From Candidatus Neoanaerotignum tabaqchaliae (lineage in GTDB: Bacteria; Bacillota; Clostridia; Lachnospirales; Anaerotignaceae): 22,381 nucleotides of DNA. Made by a program: the position numbers and the translations under genes. Of this stretch, positions 22,102-22,381 are shown in pieces; the first letter of the stretch is position 1; each line of letters starts with the position of its first letter. The notes beneath the pieces were generated by a model that did no database searches, was not told the origin of the DNA, and saw nothing but the letters and a program-made list of their open reading frames with translations. The stretch spans positions 1 through 22,381 of the forward strand of contig CAJFUS010000018.1 in assembly GCA_904420235.1 (NCBI GenBank), in the 5' to 3' direction.

Positions 22102-22380
22102 TTATATTTCTTTTTTATCCACATAATATACACAATATTTTGTTATTATGCCTATTATTATACCCGTAACAACACCACTTATCATAAGAACAGGAACAAG
22201 GTATATAACAACACCTCGGCCAAGAATTATAACCGCAACTATTATTTGCCCTATATTATGGGCCACTCCACCGGCAACGCTTATGCCAATGGCGCTTACA
22301 CTCTTAAATCTTATTAAAAACGCCATAACAGCATAGCTTAAAACGGCTCCAGCCATGCTGTACCACAGGCCTACAAAGCC
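22102..22380 (-). CDS. Gx transporter family protein, C-terminal part (cut by the window edge)
   Basis: The last 92 residues of a membrane protein of the Gx transporter family (PF07456, also annotated as heptaprenyl diphosphate synthase component I). The frame is open to the right edge. Diagnostic stretch: SAIGISVAGGVAHNIGQIIV, with hydrophobic helices on both sides and a short charged tail DKKEI. The family's members are S-component-like membrane proteins; the true substrate is unsettled and the prenyl-synthase name is probably historical. Followed by a strong terminator, so it is transcribed apart from yaaL-bofA. Confidence 0.85.
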   Translation of the reverse strand, partial: GFVGLWYSMAGAVLSYAVMAFLIRFKSVSAIGISVAGGVAHNIGQIIVAVIILGRGVVIYLVPVLMISGVVTGIIIGIITKYCVYYVDKKEI

Positions 22381-22381
22381 T

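Noticed and set aside
1..22381. CRISPR array, insertion sequence, phage or tRNA/rRNA genes
   Set aside because: No regularly spaced repeats, transposase or integrase motifs, or cloverleaf/rRNA sequence were seen on either strand.

Overview
The window reads as chromosomal DNA from a low-GC, anaerobic Gram-positive bacterium of the class Clostridia. Genus cannot be fixed from the sequence. The evidence is strong AGGAGG-type ribosome binding sites, AT-rich spacers full of intrinsic terminators, heavy use of ATA/AGA/CTT codons, a sporulation-type BofA/YaaL (DUF2508) pair, and fermentation-type amino-acid genes. I see no insertion sequence, phage, CRISPR array, tRNA or rRNA.

Left third (1-7040): an AGCS sodium:alanine/glycine symporter followed by an alanine-racemase-like gene cut by the left edge; a PAS-like GGDEF diguanylate cyclase; then a divergent pair, an NhaC-family antiporter and a methionine gamma-lyase with all key catalytic residues. 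The theme is amino-acid uptake and breakdown. The 351-bp spacer between the divergent pair carries several repeat structures that look like operators.

Middle (7041-12910): a small gene of unknown function with an apparent ATT start; a LysR regulator divergent from a translationally coupled pair of short chromate-transporter-family genes, separated by a 47-bp perfect palindrome; a YbjQ/UPF0145 protein; a membrane protein converging on a CmpB-type (PF06541) membrane protein; and a DUF2156 protein.

Right-middle (12911-16740): an operon of a split altronate-dehydratase-family enzyme (small SAF subunit, large subunit) and a LarA-superfamily protein that keeps the residues binding the nickel-pincer cofactor, divergent from an IclR regulator. 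I infer an epimerase plus dehydratase route for a sugar acid or other hydroxyacid. Next come a LysR regulator and a secreted stalk-domain/DUF3298 protein whose promoter has a perfect 20-bp palindrome filling the -35/-10 spacer.

Right end (19100-22381): a family-4-type uracil-DNA glycosylase lacking the usual iron-sulphur cysteines; a 590-bp gene-free stretch holding nine DnaA-box-like 9-mers (two exact); a rhomboid protease with an unrecognised N-terminal domain; the overlapping yaaL-bofA pair; and the end of a Gx-transporter family gene. The DnaA-box cluster, the LarA/UxaA operon and the two perfect palindromes are the most interesting items.
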